A DNA stretch of 64,000 bases from Prolixibacteraceae bacterium (GCA_019720755.1 CP081303.1:496001-560000); one strand, 5' to 3'; shown: positions 16,587-26,339, counted from the first letter of the stretch. The notes: generated by a model from the sequence alone, not told the origin. Made by a program: numbers and translations.

Positions 16587-17531
16587 ATGTATATAAATCA
16601 CTTTTCTCATTATTTGCCTTCTAAGGTTGTCTCGAATTCATATTTTGAGAATGTTAATGGTCTAGAGGATCAATGGATTTATGAAAGAACAGGAATTAGA
16701 TCGCGTTTCAAGGCTACTGATGATGAAAATACGAATACGATGGCAATAGAGGCAGTTCGTAATGGATTGGATCAATCAGGTTTTAGTGCAGGAGAGGTGG
16801 ATCTAATTATTGGAGCTTCATACTCTCCTTATGATACTGTATTCACTATTGGACATGCGGTGCAACGCGAGATTGGAGCAAATGCTGCTAAAGTTGTTTT
16901 TGTTTCGTCTGCTTGTTCTTCTTTGATTAATGCTCTGGAAATAGCTGAGGGGTATATTGCTATGGGGAAAGCAAAAAATATTATAGTAGTAGCCTCAGAG
17001 CATAATTGGGCATACAGTAATGAATCATGTTCAAAGAGTGGACATCTTTGGGGAGATGGTGCTGCTGCTCTTTTTATTAGTTCAGAGCCTAAGGGGAAGA
17101 AGCCAGGTAGAGTCTTAAATGTTTTTACACAAGGATTAGGACATGTTGGTAAAGCGAATGATTCTGTGTTTTTGCGTCCTGTTTCCGGTGGATTAAGCAT
17201 GCCTAATGGTAGAGATGTGTTTATCAATGCGGTTACCCAAATGAGACGAGCGATTGATGTTGTTTTAGAAAATACCAAGTTGACTGTTGATGAGTTAGAT
17301 TATGTAGTTGCACATCAAGCAAATGGGCGAATTATTTCGAATCTTCAAAAACAGATGAAGTTAGCGGATGATCAGGTGCTAACACATATAAAGTCACATG
17401 GTAATACTGGGTGTGCGAGTACTGGAATCTGTTTTTCTCAGAATATTGATAGAATTAAAGAGGATGATTTAGTAGTCTTTACTGTTTTTGGTGGAGGGTA
17501 CTCCGTTGGAGCACTATTATTACGTTATTAG
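16587..17531 (+). CDS. 3-oxoacyl-ACP synthase III (FabH/KASIII-like)
   Basis: This 314-residue thiolase-fold condensing enzyme carries the complete KASIII triad: Cys110 in SSACSS, His243 in AHQANGRI and Asn273 in SHGNTGCAST. It also has the ERTGIRSR segment (33-40) and a C-terminal GGGYSVGALLLRY. It would condense an acyl-CoA primer with malonyl-ACP. A housekeeping fabH normally sits with plsX/rpmF or fab genes. Here it is paired only with a TetR regulator, so a specialised or inducible role (secondary lipid, quorum or polyketide-like product) is possible. The primer specificity is not readable from the sequence. Confidence 0.88.
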   Translation: MYINHFSHYLPSKVVSNSYFENVNGLEDQWIYERTGIRSRFKATDDENTNTMAIEAVRNGLDQSGFSAGEVDLIIGASYSPYDTVFTIGHAVQREIGANAAKVVFVSSACSSLINALEIAEGYIAMGKAKNIIVVASEHNWAYSNESCSKSGHLWGDGAAALFISSEPKGKKPGRVLNVFTQGLGHVGKANDSVFLRPVSGGLSMPNGRDVFINAVTQMRRAIDVVLENTKLTVDELDYVVAHQANGRIISNLQKQMKLADDQVLTHIKSHGNTGCASTGICFSQNIDRIKEDDLVVFTVFGGGYSVGALLLRY

Positions 17532-17673
17532 ATATAATAGTTAAAATTATATTAGAATATCCAAATGATTGTCATGTGTATCATATTTGGAATGATTCTT
17601 ATGAGTTATTCTAGTATATTTGTAATCAGGCATATAGTTTAATATATGATATATGTTATGAGTTGGGTGTTTC

Positions 17674-17725
17674 AAAAATAAAGTTTATTTGTAATCTCTA
17701 GATTGCAAAAAAACTTTATTTTTTC
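17674..17725 (+). terminator. Long hairpin terminating the TetR-KASIII operon
   Basis: AAAAATAAAGTTT (17674-17686) pairs perfectly with AAACTTTATTTTT (17711-17723). Inside, TTTG-t-AATC pairs with GATT-g-CAAA. The right arm ends in a T run. Confidence 0.75.
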
Positions 17726-17733
17726 TAGATTTG
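17726..17733 (+). promoter_or_regulatory. Promoter -7 element for the AAA ATPase gene
   Basis: TAGATTTG matches TAnnTTTG. A TTGC 19 bases upstream (17703-17706, within the hairpin arm) could serve as a degenerate -33 element. It lies 24 bases before the GTG start. Confidence 0.45.
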
Positions 17734-17756
17734 CCTTGTAACATGAAAAGTTAGAG

Positions 17757-18932
17757 GTGGATTTATTTTACACGACACATAAGAACTTGATAGACTCCTT
17801 GCATGGAGTGATTGATCGTCAATTAAACTATGAGATAGATTGGAGTCACCCTTTGATTGGAATTAAAGGATCTCGTGGTGTAGGCAAAACGATGTTTCTT
17901 TTGGATTATGCTCGACGTATGGAGACCAAATATGGTGATTCTTGTCTCTATGTAAATCTTAATAGTTTTTACTTTACCAAGAGACGTATCTACTCTTTTG
18001 CAGATGAGTTCTTTAAGAGAGGTGGCAAGATTCTACTTTTAGACCAAATACATAAGTATCCAAATTGGTCTAATGAGTTAAGAATGATCTATGATAATAT
18101 TCCAGGATTAAAAATCGTTTTCAGTGGTTCTCCTGTTTTGAGGATTATTGAGGGGAATGACGAGCTAAAGGATATTGCTCATATGTACCATTTACATCCA
18201 TTGTCATTTCGTGAATATTTAAATGTTAGAACAGGAAATGAGTTTGAATGTCTGCCGTTAAATGATATTTTAAATAGACATCAAGAAATTGTTCCTTCAG
18301 TTCTTAATAAGGTAAGGCCTTTAGCATACTTTACGGACTATTTGAAACATGGTTGTTACCCTTTCTTTCATGATGATTCAGCACTGTATACAGAGACTTT
18401 ATTGAAACATGTGAATTTGGCTCTTGAAATCGATGTGACTTATACAAATCAAATAGAACTTCAATATTTGCCACGTTTAAGAAAATTGATGCAAATTATT
18501 GCTGACCAAGTCCCTTTTTGCCCCAATGTGAGTAAGATGAGTGGGGAAATTGATACTTCTAGAGCTACGGTAATGAATTATCTTCGTTATCTGAAAAATG
18601 CTAAATTATTACATTTAATATATAATGGGGAGGAGGGCCCGTCTAAAAAACCTGCACAGGTCTATTTGCATAATACAAATTTGATGTATGCAATCTCTCC
18701 TGAAAAAACATCGAACAGTAGTTTAAGGAAGACTTTCTTCTTAAATCAAACTGCTGTAAGATGTAAAGTGAAATCGGGTAGGGGGGTTGACTTTTTACTC
18801 GATAACGAGAAGAAATTTATGGTCGGAGGAAAATATACCAAACCTGTTGAGGGTGGCTATGCAGCTGCCGATATGATTGAGATTGGTTCAGATAATATTA
18901 TTCCTCTTTGGCTGTTCGGCTTTCTTTATTAA
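17757..18932 (+). CDS. AAA-type ATPase (AAA_14/DUF4143-like ATP-binding protein)
   Basis: This 391-residue protein has an N-terminal P-loop, IGIKGSRGVGKTMFLLDYA (about 35-53), and a Walker B-like KILLLDQIHKY, where the usual LDEIQ/H is LDQIH. A sensor segment IVFSGSPVLRI, the LSFREYL motif and a C-terminal winged-helix/DUF4143-type region follow. These proteins are widespread in Bacteroidota and of unknown biological role. The terminal nuclease-like part seems eroded (GVDFLLDNEKKFMVGGK in place of a clear E-V-K motif). The start is GTG at 17757, since the upstream ATG runs into a stop at once and the next in-frame ATG is past the P-loop. It stands alone. Confidence 0.78.
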   Translation: MDLFYTTHKNLIDSLHGVIDRQLNYEIDWSHPLIGIKGSRGVGKTMFLLDYARRMETKYGDSCLYVNLNSFYFTKRRIYSFADEFFKRGGKILLLDQIHKYPNWSNELRMIYDNIPGLKIVFSGSPVLRIIEGNDELKDIAHMYHLHPLSFREYLNVRTGNEFECLPLNDILNRHQEIVPSVLNKVRPLAYFTDYLKHGCYPFFHDDSALYTETLLKHVNLALEIDVTYTNQIELQYLPRLRKLMQIIADQVPFCPNVSKMSGEIDTSRATVMNYLRYLKNAKLLHLIYNGEEGPSKKPAQVYLHNTNLMYAISPEKTSNSSLRKTFFLNQTAVRCKVKSGRGVDFLLDNEKKFMVGGKYTKPVEGGYAAADMIEIGSDNIIPLWLFGFLY

Positions 18933-19022
18933 CTACAAGCAGCCGATTCTTGATATATAGTGTTTAGAAAAATAATTATTGACTTGTTGAAATACGAACC
19001 TTTGTTCAAAATTTAAAAAACA

Positions 19023-22000
19023 ATGGCTAAAGAAAAAAAGTTTATCACATGTGATGGTAACTATGCAGCAGCTCACATTAGCTACATTTTTAGTGAGGTT
19101 GCATGTATCTATCCAATTACTCCTTCTTCTCCTATGGCGGAGAACGTTGATGAGTGGGCAGCAGTAGGACAGAAGAATATGTTTGGACAGCCTGTACGTT
19201 TGGCTGAACTTCAAAGTGAAGCTGGTGCCGCAGGTGCCGTTCACGGATCTCTTCAGTCAGGAGCATTTACTTCTACTTATACAGCATCACAAGGTTTATT
19301 GTTGATGATTCCTAATATGTATAAGATCGCGGGAGAGTTGTTACCAACAGTTTTCCATGTTAGTGCTCGTGCTTTGGCTACACATGCTCTTTCAATTTTT
19401 GGAGATCACAGTGATGTATACTCTGCACGTCAAACAGGTTTCGCAATGTTGTTCGCTGGATCCGTTCAAGAGACTATGGACCTTTCAGGTGTTTCACATT
19501 TGGCTACGTTGAAATCACGCGTTCCATTCATGAATATCTTTGATGGTTTCCGTACTTCACACGAGATTCAAAAGATTGAGATGTTAGAGAAAGAAGATTT
19601 GATGCCTCTAGTAGACATGGACGCTGTGAAAGAGTTCCGTGAAAGAGCATTGAATCCTGAGCATCCTGTTACACGTGGTACTGCTCAAAACCCAGATATT
19701 TTCTTCCAAGCAAAAGAGGCTTCTAACTCTTTCTATGATGTTGTTCCAGATATCGTAGAGGATTATATGCAAGAAATTACTAAGTTGACTGGTCGTGAGT
19801 ATCACCCATTCACTTTTTATGGTGCTGAAGATGCAGAGAATATCATTATTGCAATGGGTTCTGTAACTGAGACTATTAAAGAAGTTATTGATGCGCAGGT
19901 TGCTGAAGGTAAAAAGGTCGGTTTGATCTCTTGTCACCTTTATCGTCCTTTCTCAGAGAAATATTTCTTCAACGTTCTTCCTAAAACAGTGAAGCGTATT
20001 TCTGTTCTTGATAGAACAAAAGAGCCGGGTGCACAAGGAGAACCATTGTATCTAGATGTACGTTCTTTATTTTATGATAAAGCAGAGAAGCCTTTAATTG
20101 TTGGTGGTCGTTTTGGTCTTGGATCGAAAGATACTACTCCAGCACAAATTATCTCTGTTTTCAATAACCTAGAGATGACAGAGCCTAAGAATGATTTCAC
20201 TATCGGTATTATCGATGATGTAACATTTAAGTCTCTACCTCTTCTTCCTGAAGTGAAAGTTACATCAGACAAAACATTTGAAGCTAAATTTTATGGTTTA
20301 GGTTCTGATGGTACTGTTGGTGCAAACAAGAACTCTATTAAAATTATTGGTGGATCTACTGATAAGTATTGTCAAGCATATTTTGCTTATGATTCAAAAA
20401 AATCAGGTGGTTTTACAGCTTCACACCTTCGTTTCGGTGATGATCCAATCCGTTCAACATATTTAGTAACTACTCCTGACTTCGTTGCTTGTCATGTTCA
20501 AGCATACGTGAATCAATACGATGTATTGAAAGGTCTTAAGAAGGGTGGTTCATTCTTATTAAATACTATTTGGGATGAGAACGAAGTACTTCGTCGTCTT
20601 CCAGATAATATGAAGAAATATCTTGCTGAGAACGAGATTGATTTCTATATCATCAATGGTACAAAACTAGGTAAAGAACTTGGTCTTGGTAACCGTACTA
20701 ATACTATAATGCAGTCTGCTTTCTTTAAGATCACTGGCGTAATTCCTTACGAATTAGCTGTGGAGCAAATGAAAAAAGCGATTGTTAAATCGTATGGTAA
20801 GAAAGGGGAGAATATTGTAAATATGAACTACGCTGCAGTGGATGCAGGTGGTGCTAACTTCCACAAAGTAGAAGTTCCTACTGAATGGAATACAATTTCT
20901 TTATCTTCAGAAAAAGATGAAACTTCTCGTCCTGATTTTATTGAAAACGTGGTGGACGTTATCAATGCTCAAGAGGGAGATTCACTTCCAGTGTCTACTT
21001 TCAAAGGGGTTGAAGATGGTACTTTCCCTAACGGAACAACAGAGTATGAGAAGCGTGGTGTAGGTATCGATGTTCCTGAGTGGATCGTGGATAACTGTAT
21101 TCAGTGTAACCAATGTGCTTATGTTTGTCCTCACGCTGCAATTCGCCCATTCCTTGTGGATGAGAACGAAAAATCAAATGCTCCTGAAGGAACTGATTTG
21201 AAGAAGGCTGTCGGTAAGCAATTTGCTGGATTAGAGTTCCGTATGCAAGTTTCTCCTCTTGATTGTACAGGATGTGGTAACTGTGTTGATGTATGTCCTT
21301 CTAAAGAGAAATCTTTGGTTATGAAACCATTGGAAACTCAAGACGCAGAGATCGCTCGTTGGGATTACTTCTCTTCAGAGGTAACTTACAAAGACGATTT
21401 AGTTGACAAGTCTAAAACAGTGAAAAACTCACAGTTTGCTCAACCATTATTCGAATTCTCGGGTGCTTGTGCTGGTTGTGGTGAGACTCCATATATTAAA
21501 CTTATTACTCAGCTGTTTGGTGAGCGTATGATGATTGCAAATGCTACTGGATGTTCTTCTATCTATGGTGGTTCTGCTCCTGCTACTCCTTATACAACTG
21601 AAAACAAGTCTGGTCACGGTCCTGCTTGGGCTAACTCTCTTTTCGAGGATAACGCTGAATTTGGTTTCGGTATGTCTGAGGGTATCAATGCACATCGTAA
21701 TCGTCTTGCTGACGTGATGGCTACTGCTATCGAAGCTGGTGCTGCTGAATCAGATGCTTTTAAAGCTTGGCTTGAAGCAAAAGATAATGCGGATGCATCT
21801 GAAAAAGCTTCTGCTGTTGTTCTTGATGCTATTAAAGGAAACAGTGCTGAATACGCGAAAGAGATCTTATCTCTATCTCAATACCTAGTGAAGAAATCTG
21901 TATGGGTATTTGGTGGTGACGGATGGGCTTACGATATTGGATACGGTGGTGTTGATCATGTTTTAGCTTCAGGTGAGGATGTAAATATCCTTGTGATGGA

Positions 22001-22559
22001 TACAGAGATCTATTCTAATACTGGTGGACAGGCTTCTAAGTCAACTCCAATTGGAGCTGTAGCTAAGTTTGCTGCTTCTGGTAAAAAGATTCGTAAAAAA
22101 GATCTTGGTGCTATCGCAATGAGTTATGGTTATATCTATGTTGCTCAAGTGGCAATGGGAGCAAATCAAGCTCAATTCTTAAAAGCGGTAAGAGAAGCTG
22201 AAGCTTATCCAGGACCTTCTTTGGTTATTGCTTACTCTCCTTGTATTTCTCATGGACTTCGTGCTACAATGGGTAAATCTCAAGAAGAAGAGGCGAAAGC
22301 TGTTGAGTGTGGTTATTGGTCAATTTATCGCTATGATCCTCGTCTAGAAGATGCTGGAAAGAATCCATTCCAATTAGATTCTAAAACTCCAGAATGGGGA
22401 AAATTCCAAGATTTCTTAATGGGTGAGGTACGTTATACTTCGTTACTTAAGGCATTCCCTGATGAAGCAAAAGAACTTTTTGTTGCAGCTGAAGATAATG
22501 CGAAATGGCGTCGTAACTACTATCAAAGATTATCAGAAATCTCTTTTGCTGCTGAGTAA
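19023..22559 (+). CDS. nifJ: Pyruvate:ferredoxin (flavodoxin) oxidoreductase
   Basis: This single-chain 1178-residue enzyme oxidises pyruvate and CoA to acetyl-CoA and CO2 and passes electrons to ferredoxin. Domains run in the usual order: N-terminal pyruvate/TPP domain (ITPSSPMAE near 30), transketolase-C-like and PFOR II domains, and a 2x[4Fe-4S] ferredoxin domain. The cluster cysteines are C692-x2-C-x2-C-x3-C702 and C748-x2-C-x2-C-x3-C758. The C-terminal TPP domain has the cysteines C816 and C819 of the proximal cluster, GGDGWAYDIGYGG (964-976) and NTGGQASKSTP. Codon choice looks like that of a highly expressed gene. It probably supplies the reduced ferredoxin used by the Rnf complex encoded at 25767-30805. 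Confidence 0.97.
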   Translation: MAKEKKFITCDGNYAAAHISYIFSEVACIYPITPSSPMAENVDEWAAVGQKNMFGQPVRLAELQSEAGAAGAVHGSLQSGAFTSTYTASQGLLLMIPNMYKIAGELLPTVFHVSARALATHALSIFGDHSDVYSARQTGFAMLFAGSVQETMDLSGVSHLATLKSRVPFMNIFDGFRTSHEIQKIEMLEKEDLMPLVDMDAVKEFRERALNPEHPVTRGTAQNPDIFFQAKEASNSFYDVVPDIVEDYMQEITKLTGREYHPFTFYGAEDAENIIIAMGSVTETIKEVIDAQVAEGKKVGLISCHLYRPFSEKYFFNVLPKTVKRISVLDRTKEPGAQGEPLYLDVRSLFYDKAEKPLIVGGRFGLGSKDTTPAQIISVFNNLEMTEPKNDFTIGIIDDVTFKSLPLLPEVKVTSDKTFEAKFYGLGSDGTVGANKNSIKIIGGSTDKYCQAYFAYDSKKSGGFTASHLRFGDDPIRSTYLVTTPDFVACHVQAYVNQYDVLKGLKKGGSFLLNTIWDENEVLRRLPDNMKKYLAENEIDFYIINGTKLGKELGLGNRTNTIMQSAFFKITGVIPYELAVEQMKKAIVKSYGKKGENIVNMNYAAVDAGGANFHKVEVPTEWNTISLSSEKDETSRPDFIENVVDVINAQEGDSLPVSTFKGVEDGTFPNGTTEYEKRGVGIDVPEWIVDNCIQCNQCAYVCPHAAIRPFLVDENEKSNAPEGTDLKKAVGKQFAGLEFRMQVSPLDCTGCGNCVDVCPSKEKSLVMKPLETQDAEIARWDYFSSEVTYKDDLVDKSKTVKNSQFAQPLFEFSGACAGCGETPYIKLITQLFGERMMIANATGCSSIYGGSAPATPYTTENKSGHGPAWANSLFEDNAEFGFGMSEGINAHRNRLADVMATAIEAGAAESDAFKAWLEAKDNADASEKASAVVLDAIKGNSAEYAKEILSLSQYLVKKSVWVFGGDGWAYDIGYGGVDHVLASGEDVNILVMDTEIYSNTGGQASKSTPIGAVAKFAASGKKIRKKDLGAIAMSYGYIYVAQVAMGANQAQFLKAVREAEAYPGPSLVIAYSPCISHGLRATMGKSQEEEAKAVECGYWSIYRYDPRLEDAGKNPFQLDSKTPEWGKFQDFLMGEVRYTSLLKAFPDEAKELFVAAEDNAKWRRNYYQRLSEISFAAE

Positions 22560-22583
22560 TTGTAGTTTTCAATGATATAATAT

Positions 22584-22616
22584 AAAAGGATGTCCTATTA
22601 TGGGCATCCTTTTTTG
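22584..22616 (+). terminator. Intrinsic terminator after nifJ
   Basis: AAAAGGATGTCC (22584-22595) pairs with GGGCATCCTTTT (22602-22613) through one G-U, followed by T-rich sequence up to about 22624. Confidence 0.85.
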
Positions 22617-22660
22617 TTTTTTTTTATCATCTGATTGTTTGATACCTATTGTAGTAAGTA

Positions 22661-23731
22661 AGTCCACATAATTACAGATAGTTTTTTTTCATGATTAAAA
22701 TAGATGTTGTTTCTTTGAGACATGCGATATATAAAGTTAACACAGGATGCAGTTCTAAAACTAACTGCTCTATATGAACATTCAGACAACAAGGTGGAAA
22801 GAATGCGTTCACATTGCCTATTACTGTCCAATAGTCACTATTCTATGGTTGATATTTCAAGGATAATGGGAATATCTGTCATTACAGTATCACGTCTATT
22901 TGACAAGTGGTTAGAATATAATTTTGATGCACTTAGGATTAAACAAGGAAGAGGAGCAAAGTGTAAATTAGCTGGATTCGATGATATAATCAAAGATTTA
23001 GTAAAAACAAATAATCGTAATCTATCTTATATACTTCATCATTTGAAAGAACATTATAATCTTACCATTTCAAAAGAGACTTTAATACGTTTTTTAAAAA
23101 GATCGGGTATGTATGGAAGTGAGTCCGGCGATCACTCAAGACAAAACGGAATGATATAGACTTCCAACTAAAGCAACATCAACTAACAGAATTACGTAAG
23201 TGTGAGGATTCAGGATACTTAGATTTATATTTCGTTGACGAAAGTCACTTTAATCTAACTCCCTATGTTCCATATGCATGGCAGGACAAGAAGAGTCAAA
23301 TATTACTTCCGTCATCAAGAAGTAAAGCTCTTAATGTTATAGGAGCAATGAATCGTAAAAATGAGATATTTTATGAAGTACATGAAACAACAATTAATAG
23401 TGATATTTTGATCTCATTTATAGATAAGTTATGTAATTAGATAACAAAGAAAACAATACTAGTCCTTGATAATGCGCCTATTCATAGATCCAAAAAATTT
23501 AAAGCAAAAATAGAAGAATGGAATGCTTTAGATCTTTATATCTATTTTATTCCTCCATATTCTCCAGAACTTAATATCATAGAAATACTTTGGAAACACA
23601 TCAAATACTTTTGGCTTGAGTTTAAAGCATATGAAAGCTACAATTCTCTGAAAAAATGTCTATTGGAAACACTAGGAGCATTTTGTTTAGAACATACCAT
23701 TAATTTTGCATGAGTACTTAATATGGGGTGT
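22661..23731 (+). mobile_element. IS630-type insertion sequence remnant
   Basis: A single transposase gene, broken, lies between nifJ and a sulfatase gene. Possible degraded terminal inverted repeats are TCCACATAATTA near 22663 and the complement of TTAATATGGGG near 23719 (about 8 of 11 positions alike when read inward). The ends and the TA target duplication expected of IS630 are not secure. Confidence 0.6.
22722..23713 (+). pseudogene. IS630-family transposase, inactivated by a frameshift and two stops
   Basis: The first part (22722-23159) has the N-terminal helix-turn-helix (LPLLLSNSHYSMVDISRIMG-like region, then ITVSRLFDKWLEY). Near 23112 one base is missing, so the coding frame shifts and RSGMYWK-like sequence becomes RSGMYGS. 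In the downstream frame TGA (23119-23121) replaces an expected Arg codon. The catalytic part continues with YFVDESHF (first D), VLDNAPIH (second D) and IPPYSPELNIIEILWK (E). A further TAG interrupts it after KLCN at about 23438. All three acidic residues of the DDE site remain, but the reading frame is lost, so the copy cannot transpose by itself. Confidence 0.88.
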
Positions 23732-23871
23732 TTTTAAAATTTATCCCGTGTGGTATGTCTAACTCTATTCCTTCGTTCTTATTAGGAATTGACTATTTGA
23801 TCGATATTCCTATTTAGATTAAAAACAACTCGAAGTCGTTATAAAAGAGGATAAACTTTAAGAATAAAAGA

Positions 23872-23894
23872 AAGGGACAGCAGCGCTATCCCTT
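23872..23894 (-). terminator. Terminator of the sulfatase gene
   Basis: On the minus strand AAGGGATAGC pairs with GCTGTCCCTT across a 3-base loop, with one G-U pair, followed by TCTTTTATTC. On the plus strand the same position would be a C-A mismatch, which points to use by the minus-strand transcript. Confidence 0.65.
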
Positions 23895-23934
23895 GTGTTT
23901 TTAATTCAAATTTTTGAATAAAATCTCTCTTTTT

Positions 23935-25536
23935 CTATATCATTTTGAATGCATTCTTTGTCTCTTTTCTCCAATAAGCTAATGCTTCATTATTCGACCA
24001 TTTCTTGTCTGGGAAATTTGGTCCTATTAGTAGCGTGTTTTTACGCTTAACAAGCTTTTTATCTTTTACGAATGTTTCTCCACGAACTTCTAAGTGTTCT
24101 ACCATTCGTTGTCTCCACTTTTTGAGCTCTTTTTGATATCTTCTTTTCGAAGAGAGTTCCTTGATCTCTTTAGGGTCTTTTTCAATATCAAAAAGTTGTT
24201 CTTCTCCAGTATGGATAAACCATATATATTTCATCTTACCATCTGTTAGCGCTGCCCAATAGTTGGATGCACTATAACATGTTGCATGTTCTAGATCAAT
24301 ATATTCTCTCCACTTAGGCTCTTTATCATGAACGAAAGAAAGAAGAGATTTTCCATCTATCTCTTTGGGTATTTTACCGCCAGCAGCCTCTAAGAATGTT
24401 GGTAAAAAGTCGCGTAGCTCTACTGGTTTGAAGCACTCAGATCCTCTTGGCATGGCTCCTTCCATCCAATTCGGATATTGCATTAAGAATGGAATTTTGG
24501 CAGATGGTTCATATGCATATGTTTTTCTCCAGTGGTTGTGGTCTCCCATCATATCTCCATGATCAGAGGTGAAACATATAATACAATCGTCATAAATCCC
24601 CTTCTCTTTTAATGCTTCGATAATCTTTCCAACTTGATCATCAATAAAAGAGATGTTTGCATAGTAGTGTAATTTCGAGTTTTTTGCATAGTCATCTCCG
24701 AAATCACCAAATGCTGTGGAGTAGTTTTCTTTATTTCTTAAAGGAGCAAATTTCTCACTCCAATCTGCTCTAACAGGAGGTTCTATATCTGATATATGAT
24801 ATTTATCTAGATACTCTTTGGGGGGATCATAAGGACTGTGTGGCCTCGCAAATGATACTTTTAAGAAGAGGGGGTTCTCAATCTCATAATTCTCAATAAA
24901 CTGTACTGCAGTATTACCTGTCCATTCCGTAGGGTGAAGCTTTTTGGGTAGTTTATATGTATCTGCTTTGTTTTCATTCCATCCAATTCCTGTTTTGTCG
25001 GGGTCAAATCCCGGAGCATTAAGTCTGAACCAATCACGGTAATCACTTACATAACCATCGTCTTCTATTCTACCACTTTCATCTACAAGTGTTCCATGAA
25101 ATCCATGAAGTGACTTTTGTGGATACCAATGCATCTTTCCTATTCCAAAAGTATAATAACCTAGCTCTCCAAGCATACGTGGCATTTCAATAGGATATTT
25201 TCTAGCCACTCTAGAGTAGCCTAGCATTCCATGATTCCATGGTGATTGACCTGTTAATAGTCCTGATCTTGCAGGAGTACAACTCGGTGTTGAGCTATAT
25301 CCAGATCGAAATATTAATCCGTTTTGACCAATTTTATCAATGTTCGGTGTTTGAACGACTGGATTTAGTAGACCAATAGCATCTCCACGATGTTGGTCGG
25401 TCATAATAAAGATAATATGTGGTTGTTTGTGATTTGGTTTATTCTCTTTGGCCTCCAGTGAATTAGGGGCGAGTGTTAATCCTGCTGCTGCAACGCCTGA
25501 TGTTTGTAGAAACGTTCTTCTTGTGAGCTTTGTCAT
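23935..25536 (-). CDS. Sulfatase (arylsulfatase family), Tat-type signal
   Basis: This 533-residue type I sulfatase begins with a twin-arginine signal peptide (MTKLTRRTFLQTSG, hydrophobic stretch to about 28). The catalytic motif is C86-T-P-A-R90, where Cys86 would be turned into formylglycine by an anaerobic sulfatase-maturing enzyme encoded elsewhere. Metal-site residues are visible in MTDQHRGD (45-52) and SDHGDMMGDH, and GIGKMHWYP and the substrate-site ARPHSPYDPP segment are also present. It would remove sulfate from host or algal glycans. It stands alone next to an IS remnant. The specific glycan is not readable from the sequence. Confidence 0.92.
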   Translation of the reverse strand: MTKLTRRTFLQTSGVAAAGLTLAPNSLEAKENKPNHKQPHIIFIMTDQHRGDAIGLLNPVVQTPNIDKIGQNGLIFRSGYSSTPSCTPARSGLLTGQSPWNHGMLGYSRVARKYPIEMPRMLGELGYYTFGIGKMHWYPQKSLHGFHGTLVDESGRIEDDGYVSDYRDWFRLNAPGFDPDKTGIGWNENKADTYKLPKKLHPTEWTGNTAVQFIENYEIENPLFLKVSFARPHSPYDPPKEYLDKYHISDIEPPVRADWSEKFAPLRNKENYSTAFGDFGDDYAKNSKLHYYANISFIDDQVGKIIEALKEKGIYDDCIICFTSDHGDMMGDHNHWRKTYAYEPSAKIPFLMQYPNWMEGAMPRGSECFKPVELRDFLPTFLEAAGGKIPKEIDGKSLLSFVHDKEPKWREYIDLEHATCYSASNYWAALTDGKMKYIWFIHTGEEQLFDIEKDPKEIKELSSKRRYQKELKKWRQRMVEHLEVRGETFVKDKKLVKRKNTLLIGPNFPDKKWSNNEALAYWRKETKNAFKMI

Positions 25537-25712
25537 AACTTATGTGTGTTTAAATTCTGTATTATATACTATAACGTTAAATATACTGATATAATATCTT
25601 TTATCTTGTTTTTGTTCTGTTAAAATTGTTTTCTATCTCTATAGAGATTTATATTCATTTTCACCTCTATCTATAGTTTAGTGAGGATCTTATTATCAAA
25701 AATATTAGGCAC

Positions 25713-25751
25713 AAAAAAAGGAGCTTATCAAATAGAAAGGCTCCTTTTTTT
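25713..25751 (-). terminator. Terminator of the rnf operon
   Basis: AAAAAAAGGAGC (25713-25724) and GCTCCTTTTTTT (25740-25751) are perfect inverted copies around a 15-base loop. It lies 15 bases beyond the rnfA stop on the minus strand. Confidence 0.9.
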
Positions 25752-25766
25752 CTTTAGTTTATATCT

Positions 25767-26339
25767 TTATACGATTCCTGAGAATCCCATAAATGCCATT
25801 GCTAGAATTCCTGCTGTAACCAAAGCAATAGGTGTGCCTTTTAAACCTTTAGGTACATTCATTAGCTCTAATTGCTCACGAAGCCCTGCAAAGATTACTA
25901 ATGCAAGACCAAAACCAACAGCATTTGCTACAGCAAATGTAACTCCTTCTAGTAGATTGAACTCTTTCTGTATTGTAAGAATTGCAACTCCTAAGATTGC
26001 ACAGTTGGTTGTAATAAGAGGTAAGAATACCCCTAAAGCTTGGTAAAGAGAGGGACTAACCTTCTTTAAGATAATCTCTACCAATTGAACCAATGAAGCA
26101 ATGATTAGGATGAATGAAATAGTCTGTAGATAACCTAATCCTAAAGGATTAAGAATTTCATGTTGTACAATAAAAGTAACAATCGTTGCAAGAGCCATTA
26201 CGAAGGCTACTGCACCAGTCATTCCAATTGCTGTAGATACTTTCTTAGAAACACCCAAAAAAGGGCAAATTCCCAAGAATTGTGAGAGTACAATGTTGTT
26301 AACAAAGACTGCAGATATAATAATGATTATATATTCCAT
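25767..26339 (-). CDS. rnfA: Rnf electron transport complex subunit A
   Basis: This 190-residue integral membrane subunit of the ferredoxin:NAD+ oxidoreductase has six hydrophobic segments and the typical NNIVLSQFLGICPFLGVS and PLITTNCAILGVA stretches. These carry the cysteines that hold the intramembrane [2Fe-2S] cluster shared with RnfE. It is the last gene of rseC-rnfBCDGEA, 3 bases after rnfE, and a terminator follows. Its symmetry with RnfE (PLIVVNCIVLGRAEAFAS) is plain. NqrE of the Na+-NQR is the close paralogue, but the RnfB/RnfC in this operon decide for Rnf. Confidence 0.96.
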   Translation of the reverse strand: MEYIIIIISAVFVNNIVLSQFLGICPFLGVSKKVSTAIGMTGAVAFVMALATIVTFIVQHEILNPLGLGYLQTISFILIIASLVQLVEIILKKVSPSLYQALGVFLPLITTNCAILGVAILTIQKEFNLLEGVTFAVANAVGFGLALVIFAGLREQLELMNVPKGLKGTPIALVTAGILAMAFMGFSGIV

